Shown here: positions 6,695 to 15,575 of the stretch, piece by piece
Position numbering within the stretch: position 1 is the first letter of the stretch
Layout: each line of letters opens with the position of its first letter
Source of the DNA: an uncultured Ruminococcus sp.
Lineage (GTDB): Bacteria > Bacillota > Clostridia > Oscillospirales > Acutalibacteraceae
NCBI GenBank assembly: GCA_902802795.1
Contig: CADCNI010000001.1
Location: 62,001-126,000, forward strand
Length of the DNA stretch: 64,000 nucleotides
Direction: 5' to 3'
The notes under the pieces: model-generated
Seen by the model: the letters and a program-made list of their open reading frames with translations, nothing else
What the model was told of the DNA's origin: nothing
Database searches by the model: none
Made by a program: the position numbers and the translations under genes

Positions 6695-8746
6695 TTACTC
6701 AGCGTCTTCTGCTGTTTCCTCTGCCTCATCCTCGGCTTCCGCAGCAGCTTCCGCCTGTGCCTTGAGCACTTCCTTGATGGAAAGGCTGACGTGCTTGTTT
6801 TCAAAGTCAATATTGGTGATCGCGGCGGTGACCACATCGCCAACCTTCACGACGTCGGTGGGCTTCTCCACGCGGTCAAGGCTGAGCTGGCTGATGTGAA
6901 TCAGACCGTCGAGACCGGGCAGGATGTTGACGAACGCGCCGAAGCTGGGCGTTCCGACAACCTTGGCTTCGATAACGGAACCGATGGGATAGTTGTTCTT
7001 GAGAATCTCCCAGGGATTGTCCTCTGCCTTCTTATAAGCGAGAGAAATGGTCTTCTTGTCCTTCTTGACGTCCTTGACTCTGACCTCTACGACGTCGCCG
7101 ATGGAGAGAACGTCCTTAGGCTCTCTGATTTTTTCCCAAGAAAGCTCGGACTTGTGAATCATGCCGTCCACCGGACCGAGGCTGACAAATGCGCCGTAGC
7201 TGGTCATGGACTTGACAACACCGGTGTAGGTCTTGCCCGGCTCGATTTCATCCCAGAATTCCTTCTCCGCGAGCTTCTTGATGGAGCCGATGACTCTCTC
7301 TCTGCCGCCCTTGATGACCTCGATAATAACGAACTTGACCTTCTGCTTGAGAAGGCTTTCAAGGGGCTGCTTGGGAGCCAGCATGCACTGGGAAGCCGGA
7401 ATAAAGACGGTCACGCTGTCGCAGGCTACGAGTACGCCACCCTTGATGACCTGGATGACAGTGCCTTCAAATACAACGGTTTCTTTTTCTTCGGTCACAG
7501 TCTCGGTCTTGTCCGCCGCCTCGACGTCTTCGTCGTCATCGCGGCGGCGGCGTCTGGTGGTGATCTTCGGGGAAGCTGCGATCATCTTTTCCATCGTCTT
7601 CTTGGATTCAAGAATCTTCTTGGACAGATAAATATAGCCTTCCTGGTCGTTGGTCTTGAGAATGATCAGCTCAAGCTGGTCACCGACTTTGACAAGGTCA
7701 GCAGTGGTCGCATTGGGATCATCGGTCAATTCTTTGAGTTCGACAACACCGGACTGTTTTCTTCCGACATCGACATAAACCTCAGTCGGAGTGATCTCGA
7801 CAACCGTACCTGTGACTACCTTTCCGTTAATATTTGAATTTTTGAAAGACTCCTCCAGTAATTCTGCGAAGCTTTCGTTGTTTTGGTTTTCGCTCATGGT
7901 GAATAGAACCTCCTTAATTATGTCAGCCGGTGTGGATGCACCAGCCGTAACACCTATGTTTTTGGCCGCTCTGACGTCGTCCATCGGCAGATCAGCGGCA
8001 GTCTGAATGAGTACGCTCTTGCAGTTCTCGGAACAGATATGAAAGAGCTTTGCCGTGTTGGAACTGTTTTTTCCTCCGATGACAACCATCAAATCACATT
8101 TTTTGGACAGCTCGGCGGCCTCCTGCTGTCTGCTTTGTGTGGCACTGCATATTGTATCAAAAAAAGTCGCGTTTGTACAGTCTTTTTTTAAAATATTCAA
8201 ACATTTTTTCCAAATTTCTGTGTTGAATGTGGTCTGCGCAACCACAGACACCGGTTTTTCTTTCAACTCAGGGTGATTTTCCAGCAATTGCCTGAGATCC
8301 GTGTCGTCCTTAAACGTATAGGCGACGTCCTTGCAGCGGCTCCTGATTCCCAACACTTCCGGGTGTTCAGCGTTACCGGCAATTAATATTATATCACCTT
8401 TTTCTGAGGCTTTCGTGACGATACTATGAATTTTTGCTACAAATGGGCAGGTTGCATCCTGAATTTCCAGATTTTTTTGGCTGAGTTCCTCATAAACCGA
8501 CAGCGGCACGCCGTGCGACCGGATCACCAGCACATATCCCTGCGGCACATCCTGCGGCGTATTGGCAATAACCACTCCCCTGTCGGCCAACTGCCCGACC
8601 ACCTGTTCATTGTGAATAATCGGGCCGAGGGTGCAAACCTTTTTGCCTTCATCCAGCAGCGAATTGACCAATTCCACCGCGCGGTTGACGCCGAAGCAAA
8701 AGCCGGCGGTCTTGGCGCGGGTAATCGTCTGAGGCTGAGAATGCAT
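6695..8746 (-). CDS. ispH: HMBPP reductase (IspH) fused to four S1 RNA-binding domains
   Basis: 683 residues. Residues 1-285 are 4-hydroxy-3-methylbut-2-enyl diphosphate reductase, the last enzyme of the MEP isoprenoid pathway. The three Fe-S cysteines are visible in AGFCFGVNRAV, QDATCPFVAKIH and TICSATQSRQ, and GVTAGASTP is conserved. From about 305 on are four S1 (OB-fold) domains at roughly 308-375, 422-490, 505-575 and 590-660; the last two have the clearest motifs (YGAFVSLG..DGMIHKSEL and FGAFVNI..DGLIHISQL). The tail is Ala/Glu-rich. This fusion is established in many Clostridia; the S1 part is ribosomal protein S1-like and may bind mRNA. It follows cmk in the same direction, also a common arrangement. 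Confidence 0.93.
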   Translation of the reverse strand: MHSQPQTITRAKTAGFCFGVNRAVELVNSLLDEGKKVCTLGPIIHNEQVVGQLADRGVVIANTPQDVPQGYVLVIRSHGVPLSVYEELSQKNLEIQDATCPFVAKIHSIVTKASEKGDIILIAGNAEHPEVLGIRSRCKDVAYTFKDDTDLRQLLENHPELKEKPVSVVAQTTFNTEIWKKCLNILKKDCTNATFFDTICSATQSRQQEAAELSKKCDLMVVIGGKNSSNTAKLFHICSENCKSVLIQTAADLPMDDVRAAKNIGVTAGASTPADIIKEVLFTMSENQNNESFAELLEESFKNSNINGKVVTGTVVEITPTEVYVDVGRKQSGVVELKELTDDPNATTADLVKVGDQLELIILKTNDQEGYIYLSKKILESKKTMEKMIAASPKITTRRRRRDDDEDVEAADKTETVTEEKETVVFEGTVIQVIKGGVLVACDSVTVFIPASQCMLAPKQPLESLLKQKVKFVIIEVIKGGRERVIGSIKKLAEKEFWDEIEPGKTYTGVVKSMTSYGAFVSLGPVDGMIHKSELSWEKIREPKDVLSIGDVVEVRVKDVKKDKKTISLAYKKAEDNPWEILKNNYPIGSVIEAKVVGTPSFGAFVNILPGLDGLIHISQLSLDRVEKPTDVVKVGDVVTAAITNIDFENKHVSLSIKEVLKAQAEAAAEAEDEAEETAEDAE

Positions 8747-8822
8747 TTCTCATCACCGTCCTTGGAAAAACTTGGGAAAACTTGAAAAAAAGAAATTGAA
8801 AAAATGTGAACCGACAAAGTTA

Positions 8823-9488
8823 TCAACGGATGCGGCTCTGAATCGTGTCCACCACCAACTGCACCGAATGCTCGTAGTCGATCTCGGAGGTGTCGATCAG
8901 AATGGAATCCCTGGCGGGGCGGAGCGGAGAGATCGGCTTGTGCTCGTCGTAATAATCGCGTTCTCTGATATCCGCCAGCACGTCCTCGTAATGGGCCTCC
9001 ATGCCCTTTTCCAGCATCTCTTTATATCTGCGCTGCGCACGGACCTCTGCGGAGGCAGTCAGAAAGATTTTGACGTCAGCGTGCGGCAGCACTACCGTGC
9101 CGATGTCCCGTCCGTCCATAATAATATTGTTGTTTTGCGCCATTTCCTGCTGCATATCCGAAAGGCACTGACGCACCTTGGGGATGGCCGAAACAATCGG
9201 CGCGCACCGTGTCACTTCCCGTGTGCGGATGACGCGGGAGACATTTTCGCCGCAGAGATAGACCTTCTGCTCGCCGTCCTCATAACGCAGCTCGATGTCG
9301 AGCATCGGCAGGATGCTTCCCACCTTTTCCGCGTCGTTCGGGTCGATGCGGTGCTGCATGACAAACAGCGCCGCGGCGCGGTACATAGCGCCTGTGTCTA
9401 CATAAATATACCCGAGGCGTTTGGCCGCCTCCCGTGAGATCGAGCTTTTGCCCGCTCCCGACGGGCCGTCAATGGCTACATTAATCAT
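8823..9488 (-). CDS. cmk: Cytidylate kinase
   Basis: 221 residues from ATG 9488 (MINVAIDGPSGAGKSS). It transfers phosphate from ATP to CMP/dCMP in pyrimidine nucleotide metabolism. The P-loop GPSGAGKSS is at residues 8-16, followed by YVDTGAMYRAAAL (CMP-binding), DGRDIGTVVLPHADVKIFLTAS, and RRYKEM of the LID region. The start overlaps the end of the upstream flavoprotein gene by 8 bases, so the two are translationally coupled. Earlier in-frame starts (to 9599) would add a segment with no family similarity. Confidence 0.95.
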   Translation of the reverse strand: MINVAIDGPSGAGKSSISREAAKRLGYIYVDTGAMYRAAALFVMQHRIDPNDAEKVGSILPMLDIELRYEDGEQKVYLCGENVSRVIRTREVTRCAPIVSAIPKVRQCLSDMQQEMAQNNNIIMDGRDIGTVVLPHADVKIFLTASAEVRAQRRYKEMLEKGMEAHYEDVLADIRERDYYDEHKPISPLRPARDSILIDTSEIDYEHSVQLVVDTIQSRIR

Positions 9489-10740
9489 AGGAGTAAAACC
9501 CCATCCTTTCCGCTGCGGCGATTCCCGCACACCTGCCGGTGGAAAACGCGATTTGCAGATTGAATCCGCCTGTGTGCGCGTCCACATCAATGACTTCACC
9601 GGCGAAATACAGCCCCTCCACCAATTTCGACTCCATCGTGCGGGGGTTGATTTCGGATACCTTGACGCCGCCGGACGTGATAATCGCCTCGTCGATGGGA
9701 CGGAAGCCTGTCACGGTGAAATCAAGATGTTTGAGAAGCTCCGCCAGTGCCAGACGCTGTTCGCGCCGGATGGCGTTGACTTTTGTGTTATAAGGAATGC
9801 CTGTTCTTTTTATTATAACAGAAATAATCTTCTGTGGCAAGAGTTTTGAAAGAGAATTTCCAAAATCTTTATTAATATTTTGCGTAAAATCCCGCTGAAT
9901 CCTCACGTCAAGCTGTTCCAGGCTCAAGGCAGGCTTCAGATCAATGGAAATGAGGTACGGTTTCCGGATGTCACGGATATGGGAACTGGCGCTGAGGATG
10001 ACGGGTCCCGACATACCGAAATGCGTGAAAAGCATTTCACCGAAATCCCTGTAAATCACCTTGCCGCTGTCCGGCTCGGTGACAGTGATGGCAATATTCC
10101 GCAGGGAAAGCCCCTGTGCGTCGCGGCAGTCCTTTTCCTGAATGACCAACGGCACCAGCGAGGGTTTTGGCTGCACGACGGTATGACCCGCCTCGCGTGC
10201 GAACCGATAGCCGTCGCCCGTGGAACCTGTCAGAGGATAGGACAACCCGCCCGTCGCCACGATGCACGCGCCGCAGGGAATCTCCTCTCCCCCTTCGGTG
10301 CTCACCGATGTGACTCTCCCCTCCTGACTGCCGATGGACGTCACCGTATCGCGCATCACACGCACGCCGTTCTGTCGGCAGTAGTCGATCAGGGCGCTGT
10401 TGATATCGGCAGCCTTGTCCGATACGGGAAAGACACGGTTGCCGCGCTCCACTTTGAGCGCCACGCCCCGCTGCTCAAAGAAATCCATAACGTCACGGTT
10501 GGTAAAGCGGGAAAACGCGCTGTACATGAATTTGGAATTGACGGGAAGATTGGCAAAAAACGTATCGCGGTCACAGTCGTTGGTCACATTGCAGCGTCCC
10601 TTGCCTGTGATGAGCAGCTTTTTTCCGTTGCGCTGGTTCTTTTCGATCAGCGCCACCTTTGCGCCGCGTTCCGCCGCCGTTCCCGCCGCCATCATGCCGG
10701 CGGGACCACCGCCGATCACGACCAAGTCATATGCCGTCAT
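9481..10740 (-). CDS. HI0933/BaiN-family FAD-dependent oxidoreductase
   Basis: 419 residues from ATG 10740, preceded by GGAGGAGA. Rossmann FAD-binding motif DLVVIGGGPAGMMAA at the N-terminus, then GKKLLITGKGRCNVTN, the hallmark of the HI0933 (YhiN/BaiN) family, an insertion domain in the middle, and a C-terminal FAD motif GLYFAGEVIDVDAHTGGFN. Members are flavoproteins of uncertain physiological role; some take part in bile-acid 7-dehydroxylation, but general housekeeping homologues are present in most Firmicutes. It sits between an rpiR regulator (4-base overlap) and cmk. Bile-acid activity should not be assumed. Confidence 0.9.
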   Translation of the reverse strand: MTAYDLVVIGGGPAGMMAAGTAAERGAKVALIEKNQRNGKKLLITGKGRCNVTNDCDRDTFFANLPVNSKFMYSAFSRFTNRDVMDFFEQRGVALKVERGNRVFPVSDKAADINSALIDYCRQNGVRVMRDTVTSIGSQEGRVTSVSTEGGEEIPCGACIVATGGLSYPLTGSTGDGYRFAREAGHTVVQPKPSLVPLVIQEKDCRDAQGLSLRNIAITVTEPDSGKVIYRDFGEMLFTHFGMSGPVILSASSHIRDIRKPYLISIDLKPALSLEQLDVRIQRDFTQNINKDFGNSLSKLLPQKIISVIIKRTGIPYNTKVNAIRREQRLALAELLKHLDFTVTGFRPIDEAIITSGGVKVSEINPRTMESKLVEGLYFAGEVIDVDAHTGGFNLQIAFSTGRCAGIAAAERMGFYSYD

Positions 10741-11609
10741 TGCACACTCTCCTCCGGCTTTTGGTAAATATCGTATTCGTCCCAGATTTCTTCCAGACGA
10801 CGGAAGGTCTCGGATACTTCGTTCTTGTTGCGTTTGATGGCCGCTACAATCAGGGCATTGATCATGCTCATGGGAGCCACCAGCGAATCCACGATGGAAA
10901 GCATATCGCTCTGTGCGATAAGCGAACACTCGGAGTATTGCACCAGCGGCGAGGACATACTGTCGGTAATGGCGATAATGTTCGCGCTCTTGGTGTTGGC
11001 AAATTTCAGCGCGGCAATGGCGCTGTTGCAGTAACGCGGAAAACTGATGCCGATGACGCACGCCTCGCTATCGACGTGCATCATCTGCGCGAGGGTGTCG
11101 CTTTCATTGGAGGGGTCGATCACCACCACGTTTTTGAAGATCAGTTTGAGATAATACCCTAAAAAGACCGCCAGCGCTTCGGCACTTCTCGCGCCGAGTA
11201 TGTAGATTTTGCTGGCGGAGCAGATCATCTCCACCGCTTTGTCAAAATTCTCCTTGGAAACCTCGCTGAGCGTGTGACGGATCTTGTCCACATCGGAGCC
11301 GAGGACACTCTCCAGCACTTCGTCATCCCCGATTCTGCTGCACGCCACGTCGATGCGCTGCACCGAGGTAAGACGGTTACGGATCATCTCCTGCACCGCT
11401 TTTTGCAGCGCGGGATAACCGTCATAGCCCAGCTCCGTGGCAAAACGCACCACGGTGGATTCGCTCACGCCGACAGTCTTGCCCAGCTTGGACGCCGTCA
11501 TAAACGCGGCTTTGTCGTATTCCTCACAAATGTACTTCGCAATCAGTTTTTGCCCTTTGGAAAATCCCGCAGATTGGGACTGAATGGTATTGAAAAGCGA
11601 ATTTCCCAT
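10737..11609 (-). CDS. RpiR-family transcriptional regulator
   Basis: 290 residues. An N-terminal helix-turn-helix domain covers about 1-77 (SKGQKLIAKYICEEYDKAAFMTASKLGKTVGVSESTVVRFATELGYDGYP) and a SIS sugar-isomerase domain about 120-255 (KIYILGARSAEALAVFLGYYL, then VIGISFPRYCNSAIAALKFA). RpiR/MurR proteins sense phosphosugars through the SIS domain. No sugar gene is adjacent; instead it heads a unit with the BaiN-type flavoprotein and cmk, overlapping the former by 4 bases. The target is unknown; autoregulation is likely. Confidence 0.9.
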   Translation of the reverse strand: MGNSLFNTIQSQSAGFSKGQKLIAKYICEEYDKAAFMTASKLGKTVGVSESTVVRFATELGYDGYPALQKAVQEMIRNRLTSVQRIDVACSRIGDDEVLESVLGSDVDKIRHTLSEVSKENFDKAVEMICSASKIYILGARSAEALAVFLGYYLKLIFKNVVVIDPSNESDTLAQMMHVDSEACVIGISFPRYCNSAIAALKFANTKSANIIAITDSMSSPLVQYSECSLIAQSDMLSIVDSLVAPMSMINALIVAAIKRNKNEVSETFRRLEEIWDEYDIYQKPEESVQ

Positions 11610-11682
11610 GGTTGATTCCTCACTTTACCATTTTGCACGCGGCAGCACAGACTGTCAGAACCTGTCCGCTCCGATGCAATGC

Positions 11683-11716
11683 AAAAGGCACTCGCAAAGG
11701 ATAAAATGCGAATGCC
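11683..11716 (-). terminator. Terminator after smpB
   Basis: Minus-strand stem GGCATTCGCA / TGCGAGTGCC (11716-11707 with 11696-11687, one G-U pair), followed by TTTT. Confidence 0.75.
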
Positions 11717-11724
11717 CGCAGTAT

Positions 11725-12195
11725 TCATTGATTTTTAAGTTTGAGCGCGCGGTCAATGGCGCGTTTTGCGTCGCGCTTCGCCATATCCTCGCGCTTGTCG
11801 TAGATTTTCTTGCCCTTGCAAAGACCGATCTGCACCTTTACCAGCGAACCTTTAAAATAAAGCGACAGCGGCACGATGGCGTAACCGGCCTGCTTGACCT
11901 GGCTGTAAAGGCGCGAAATTTCTTTTTTGTGGAGCAGAAGCTTCCTCACCCGCAGGGGGTTGACATTGAACACGTTGCCGTGATCGTAAGGGCTGATATG
12001 CATGCCTTTGATAAACAGCTCGCCGTTTTCAATGGCGCACCATGCCTCTTTGATGTTGGCTTTTCCCTGACGCAGAGACTTCACCTCTGTGCCGGTCAGC
12101 TCGATGCCGGCCTCAAAGGATTCCTCCACAAAATATTCGTGATAGGCTTTCTTGTTCTGGGCAATGCTTCTGTTTGCGTTTTTCTCCTTCGCCAA
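11725..12195 (-). CDS. smpB: SsrA-binding protein
   Basis: 156 residues from TTG 12195, preceded by GAGGTGA at 6 bases; this gives the normal family N-terminus (AKEKNANRSIAQNKKAYHEYF). A GTG at 12216 is an alternative. SmpB binds tmRNA and delivers it to stalled ribosomes. Family signatures are EAGIELTGTEVKSLRQGKANIKEAW, RKLLLHKKEI and the basic C-terminal tail DKREDMAKRDAKRAI. It is the last gene of dnaX-ybaB-recR-smpB. No ssrA RNA gene was found in the window. Confidence 0.95.
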   Translation of the reverse strand: MAKEKNANRSIAQNKKAYHEYFVEESFEAGIELTGTEVKSLRQGKANIKEAWCAIENGELFIKGMHISPYDHGNVFNVNPLRVRKLLLHKKEISRLYSQVKQAGYAIVPLSLYFKGSLVKVQIGLCKGKKIYDKREDMAKRDAKRAIDRALKLKNQ

Positions 12196-12205
12196 ATTTG
12201 TCACC

Positions 12206-12805
12206 TCATAATTCACTGCGCCCTTCGAGAGCGCGCTTCAAAGTCACTTCATCGGCATATTCCAGATCTCCGCCAACAGGTATTCCGTAAGCAAGCCGCG
12301 TCACCTTCACGCCGAGGGGCTTGATGAGACGGGACAGATACATCGCCGTCGCTTCGCCCTCCACGGTGGGATTGGTCGCCATAATGACCTCGTTCACACC
12401 GCCCGCATGGATGCGGGTCAGCAGTTCCTTGACGCAGAGCTGTTCCGGCCCGACGCCGTCCATCGGGGAAATGCAGCCGTGCAGCACATGATAGGTCGCG
12501 TTGAATTCGTGAGTGCGTTCCAGCGCGATCACGTCTTTCGGCTCCGCGACCACGCAGATGACGGATTTATCCCTCGCAGGATTGGCGCAGACGGAGCAAA
12601 GATCCTCGTCGGTCAGGTTGCAGCAGACCGCGCATTTGTGAATCTTCCGTTTCGCGTCCAGTATGGCGTTGGCAAAGCCCTCCGCCTCCTGCTGCGGCAG
12701 ATCCAGCACATACAACGCGAGCCGCTGCGCCGTCTTTTTGCCGATACCGGGGAGCCGTTCAAACTGCTCGATCAGCTTGCTCAGGGGTGCTACGCGGTAC
12801 GCCAA
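12206..12805 (-). CDS. recR: Recombination mediator RecR
   Basis: 199 residues, typical length. RecR works with RecF/RecO to load RecA on gapped DNA. The helix-hairpin-helix ([20 protein letters not shown]) is N-terminal, then the four-cysteine zinc finger [16 protein letters not shown], then the Toprim domain ([16 protein letters not shown]) and the C-terminal [15 protein letters not shown] with [16 protein letters not shown]. It follows ybaB directly, the classical dnaX-ybaB-recR order. Confidence 0.96.
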   Translation of the reverse strand: MAYRVAPLSKLIEQFERLPGIGKKTAQRLALYVLDLPQQEAEGFANAILDAKRKIHKCAVCCNLTDEDLCSVCANPARDKSVICVVAEPKDVIALERTHEFNATYHVLHGCISPMDGVGPEQLCVKELLTRIHAGGVNEVIMATNPTVEGEATAMYLSRLIKPLGVKVTRLAYGIPVGGDLEYADEVTLKRALEGRSEL

Positions 12806-13159
12806 TTAAAATCCCATTCCCGGAAGCGACAGACCGCCTGTGACGGCGTTCATCTTTTCTTCCTTGTCGGCGTTGATGTTGCGAATGACCTCGTTGACGG
12901 CGCCCGTGATCATGTCGGAGAGCATTTCGGGATCCTCGGGGTCGATCGCGTCGGGGCTGATGGTGAGATTGGTGATCTCCATGCTGCCCAGCATCGTAAC
13001 GGACACCGCGTTGCCGCCGGTGGTGACGGTGTATTCTTTTTCTTCTAATTCAGCGGAAACCTTTTCCATTTCCTCCTGAATCTTCTGCGCCTGCTTGGCG
13101 ATCTGGCTCATGTTGGTGGCCTGACCTTGGCCGTAGCCTTTGGGTAATCTTGATTTCAT
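12806..13159 (-). CDS. YbaB/EbfC family nucleoid-associated protein
   Basis: 117 residues. After a Gly/Gln-rich start comes the helical segment AKQAQKIQEEMEKVSAELEEKEYTVTTGGNAVSVTM, the core of the YbaB/EbfC DNA-binding family, ending in VTGGLSLPGMGF. Homologues form tweezers-shaped dimers that bind DNA. The conserved gene order dnaX-ybaB-recR supports the call. The last codon abuts recR. Confidence 0.93.
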   Translation of the reverse strand: MKSRLPKGYGQGQATNMSQIAKQAQKIQEEMEKVSAELEEKEYTVTTGGNAVSVTMLGSMEITNLTISPDAIDPEDPEMLSDMITGAVNEVIRNINADKEEKMNAVTGGLSLPGMGF

Positions 13160-13171
13160 TTGTTATTCCTC

Positions 13172-14872
13172 CTAATTTTCTTCCACGTCAATCCCCGCCT
13201 CCGCCGCGCGCTGCTTGATTTTATCCACAGCGGCCAGCACGGCGCTTTCGGATGATGGGGCGGCATTGTTGTTCGGTATATATTGAACTGCTCCCGAAGG
13301 GACATAGGGTCCCAGTCGGCAGTCGATTCCTGAAAGTTGCCGGATAATCTGCCGGATGGATTCCTTGACCTGCGCGTTTCGCAGCATATCCCGCCCGAAA
13401 CCATTGGTTTCGATCAGCAGGTATTTACCGTTGAGAAAGGCGCGTGACTCGGACAACACACTGTAGGCGGGCTTGTTGGCGCTTTCCAGCATTTCCAGCG
13501 CCCGGTTCCATTCCCCGTAAGGTTTGGCGCCGTCGCTCAGTTCCCTGACGGTGGCGGAAACGGCGGGAGCGTTTTGTTTGCCGTCCTGTTTCGCCTTGTC
13601 ATTGGGATCGGAGGCGGTGCCCAGAATAGGTATCGTTCCCTGCGGCGCTGCCGTCGCCTGCACCGCGCCGGACCTGACGGCTCTTTCGAGTGACTCGATG
13701 CGTCGCAGAAGAGACGCAATCGCCGCGCTCTGCTCCTGTGAAACAGGTGCGCTGCCCGCGGCAGGTGCTTGCGCCCTTCCGGCGCTGCCGGGTGCATAGC
13801 CGCACATCCGTATGAGAACGGTTTCCATCTCTACACGCTTATTCACGCCGCGCGTCATTTTTTCATAGGACTCCTGGAGCATATTGAGGTTCTCTATCGA
13901 CTGCGCCGCCGTAAAGCGGGAAGCCGACTGCTTCAGTTCGCTCAGTTCCGCATCGGACGCAACGATCAGACCGTCCGCGTTTTTGACCGTGCAGAGAATC
14001 ATAATGCTGCGAAAGTAACCGATCAGTTCATCGCACAGCCGCAGCATATCCTTGGAATTGGCATACAGCTCGCTCACCAGCTTCATGAGCGCCGCGCAGT
14101 CCTTGTTTGCGATGTGGTCGGCGATCTCGTTGATGTAGCCGGTTCCCGCCATGCCAACCGTCTCGCAGACCGTCAGGGCGTTGACCTGCCTGTTCTTCCC
14201 CATCGCCTGATCGAGAATGGAAAGCGCGTCTCTCATGCCGCCGTCCGCCAGACGCGCGATCATCAGACCCGCGTCATCATCAATGTCTCCGCCCTCCTGC
14301 CGGGCGATGTATTTCAGTCTGTCGCAGATCGCCTGCGGCTGTACGCGGTGAAAATCAAATCGCTGGCAGCGGGACAAAATCGTCGCGGGCAGCTTGTGCG
14401 GTTCGGTGGTCGCCAGGATAAAAATGACGTAGGACGGGGGTTCTTCGAGCGTTTTCAGCAGCGCGTTGAATGCCTCCGTCGTGAGCATATGCACTTCGTC
14501 CACGATAAAGACGCGGTACTTCGCCTGCGCGGGGGTATAGCGGATCTCCTCCATCAGGTCGCGGATATCCTCGATTTTTCGGTTGGACGCGGCGTCCATT
14601 TCGGTCACGTCCATGATGCTTTCGTCCTCGATGCCCCGGCAGATTTCACATTCACAGCAGGGATTGCCGTCCACGGGATGCAGACAGTTGACCGCCTTGG
14701 CAAAAATCTTGGCGCAGGTGGTCTTGCCCGTGCCTCTGGAACCCGTGAAGAGATAGGCGTGCGCGATTCTGTCGGAACGCAGCTCATTTTTCAGCGTTTC
14801 GGTCACATGAGGCTGCCCGACCACATCCGCAAATGTCTTCGGCCGCCATTTGCGGTAAAGAACCTGGTACAT
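13172..14872 (-). CDS. dnaX: DNA polymerase III subunits gamma/tau
   Basis: 566 residues from ATG 14872 (GAGAGGG ribosome site 7 bases upstream). The clamp-loader ATPase has Walker A GSRGTGKTTCAKIFA, the zinc module CLHPVDGNPCCECEIC, Walker B VFIVDEVHML and the sensor-1 region LATTEPHKLPATILSRCQRFDFHRV. The C-terminal part after 370 is Ala/Gln/Pro-rich and ends in a tau-like domain. Whether a shorter gamma form is made is not visible here. The SRP RNA gene lies just upstream in the same direction, a frequent Clostridia arrangement. Confidence 0.96.
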   Translation of the reverse strand: MYQVLYRKWRPKTFADVVGQPHVTETLKNELRSDRIAHAYLFTGSRGTGKTTCAKIFAKAVNCLHPVDGNPCCECEICRGIEDESIMDVTEMDAASNRKIEDIRDLMEEIRYTPAQAKYRVFIVDEVHMLTTEAFNALLKTLEEPPSYVIFILATTEPHKLPATILSRCQRFDFHRVQPQAICDRLKYIARQEGGDIDDDAGLMIARLADGGMRDALSILDQAMGKNRQVNALTVCETVGMAGTGYINEIADHIANKDCAALMKLVSELYANSKDMLRLCDELIGYFRSIMILCTVKNADGLIVASDAELSELKQSASRFTAAQSIENLNMLQESYEKMTRGVNKRVEMETVLIRMCGYAPGSAGRAQAPAAGSAPVSQEQSAAIASLLRRIESLERAVRSGAVQATAAPQGTIPILGTASDPNDKAKQDGKQNAPAVSATVRELSDGAKPYGEWNRALEMLESANKPAYSVLSESRAFLNGKYLLIETNGFGRDMLRNAQVKESIRQIIRQLSGIDCRLGPYVPSGAVQYIPNNNAAPSSESAVLAAVDKIKQRAAEAGIDVEEN

Positions 14873-14940
14873 CCGCACACCCTCTCATTCACAAAAGTTC
14901 GCCTGAAAGCGCAATCCGCGCATAAACGCGGACAATAAAA

Positions 14941-15106
14941 TAAGACAGAACTTTCATGCACATCGTCATACGGACACCAGATTGACTGCGGCGCACAAGA
15001 CAAACCGCTTAATGCTGCTCGGTTCCCCGCCTGACATGGTTCACAGCGCCCTGCCGCACAGGATCCGGCATCCGCATGTCGATATGCACGAATATATTCT
15101 GTCTTA
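14941..15106 (-). ncRNA. ffs: Signal recognition particle RNA (compact form)
   Basis: The universal domain IV is on the minus strand at 15036-15012: ATGTCAGGCGGGGAACCG followed by AGCAGCAT, in which CGG-GGAA-CCG makes the GGAA tetraloop stem and CAGG/AGCAG the conserved internal loop bound by Ffh. The flanks pair into one long rod: GACAGAA/TTCTGTC at the ends, TGCATATCG/CGATGTGCA, ATGCGGATGCC/GGTGTCCGTAT. The outermost 10-bp helix TAAGACAGAA/TTCTGTCTTA sets the limits at 14941 and 15106, giving about 166 nt. No Alu domain is seen within these ends. Confidence 0.9.
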
Positions 15107-15167
15107 ATTTCAGCTATTGCACAAATCTTCAAAGACGCATTCAGCACTTCTTTCGATTTGCTATAAT

Positions 15168-15196
15168 AGTATAATACATTATTTCAAAAAAATCAA
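15168..15196 (-). promoter_or_regulatory. Promoter upstream of SRP RNA
   Basis: On the minus strand TTGATT, 17-base spacer, TATACT (-10 at 15173-15168). The predicted start is about 55 bases ahead of the folded SRP RNA, so 5' processing would be needed. Confidence 0.55.
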
Positions 15197-15301
15197 CTCT
15201 TTTTTGCCTGTCGATTGTTAATTTTTTGTATCTTTATCACTTTTTCATCACAAGCCACTTTTTCCTCCCTTCCCCCTTTTATGAGAAATTGCGGTTTATC
15301 A

Positions 15302-15330
15302 TTGATTCACCGCTTTTGTCATGATATAAT
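15302..15330 (+). promoter_or_regulatory. Promoter for the small-protein pair and galM
   Basis: TTGATT (15302-15307), 17-base spacer, TATAAT (15325-15330) on the + strand, ahead of the gene at 15363. Confidence 0.7.
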
Positions 15331-15362
15331 AGAAACATCCCATCATGAGGAGACTCACGGAA

Positions 15363-15557
15363 ATGAAAAAATATCAAAAGATTCGCATGACCAGCAGCCG
15401 TTACCGCTGCGACGGGATCACCGAGGGCATGATCGGCTATATCCTCGAAATATACGATGAACGAAGCTGCGAGGTGGAATTTTCCGATGCTGACAGCGGC
15501 GCGACGGTTGCCTGTCAGGCGATTGACAGGGCATGCTTTGAGGTCATCGACGACTGA
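15363..15557 (+). CDS. Small DUF4926-like protein
   Basis: 64 residues from ATG 15363 (GAGGAG about 10 bases upstream); a start at 15345 would add six residues. The region around GITEGMIGYILEIYDERSCEVEF resembles the SH3-like beta pattern of DUF4926 proteins, whose function is unknown. It is followed 18 bases later by an unknown protein, then galM, all in the same direction behind one promoter. No toxin gene is adjacent, so an immunity role is not supported. Confidence 0.6.
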   Translation: MKKYQKIRMTSSRYRCDGITEGMIGYILEIYDERSCEVEFSDADSGATVACQAIDRACFEVIDD

Positions 15558-15575
15558 CAAAGGAAGTGATGGTAA

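Noticed and set aside
6791..7837. Long + strand frame of 348 residues
   Set aside because: It is antisense to the S1 domains of the ispH gene and lacks a ribosome site and any family motif.
10737..11609. Bile-acid gene cluster suggested by the BaiN-like flavoprotein
   Set aside because: No other bai genes are present, and the HI0933 family is a general one.
15012..15036. Domain IV of SRP RNA first read as a simple hairpin terminator
   Set aside because: The GGAA tetraloop, CAGG/AGCAG loop and long flanking helices identify SRP RNA.
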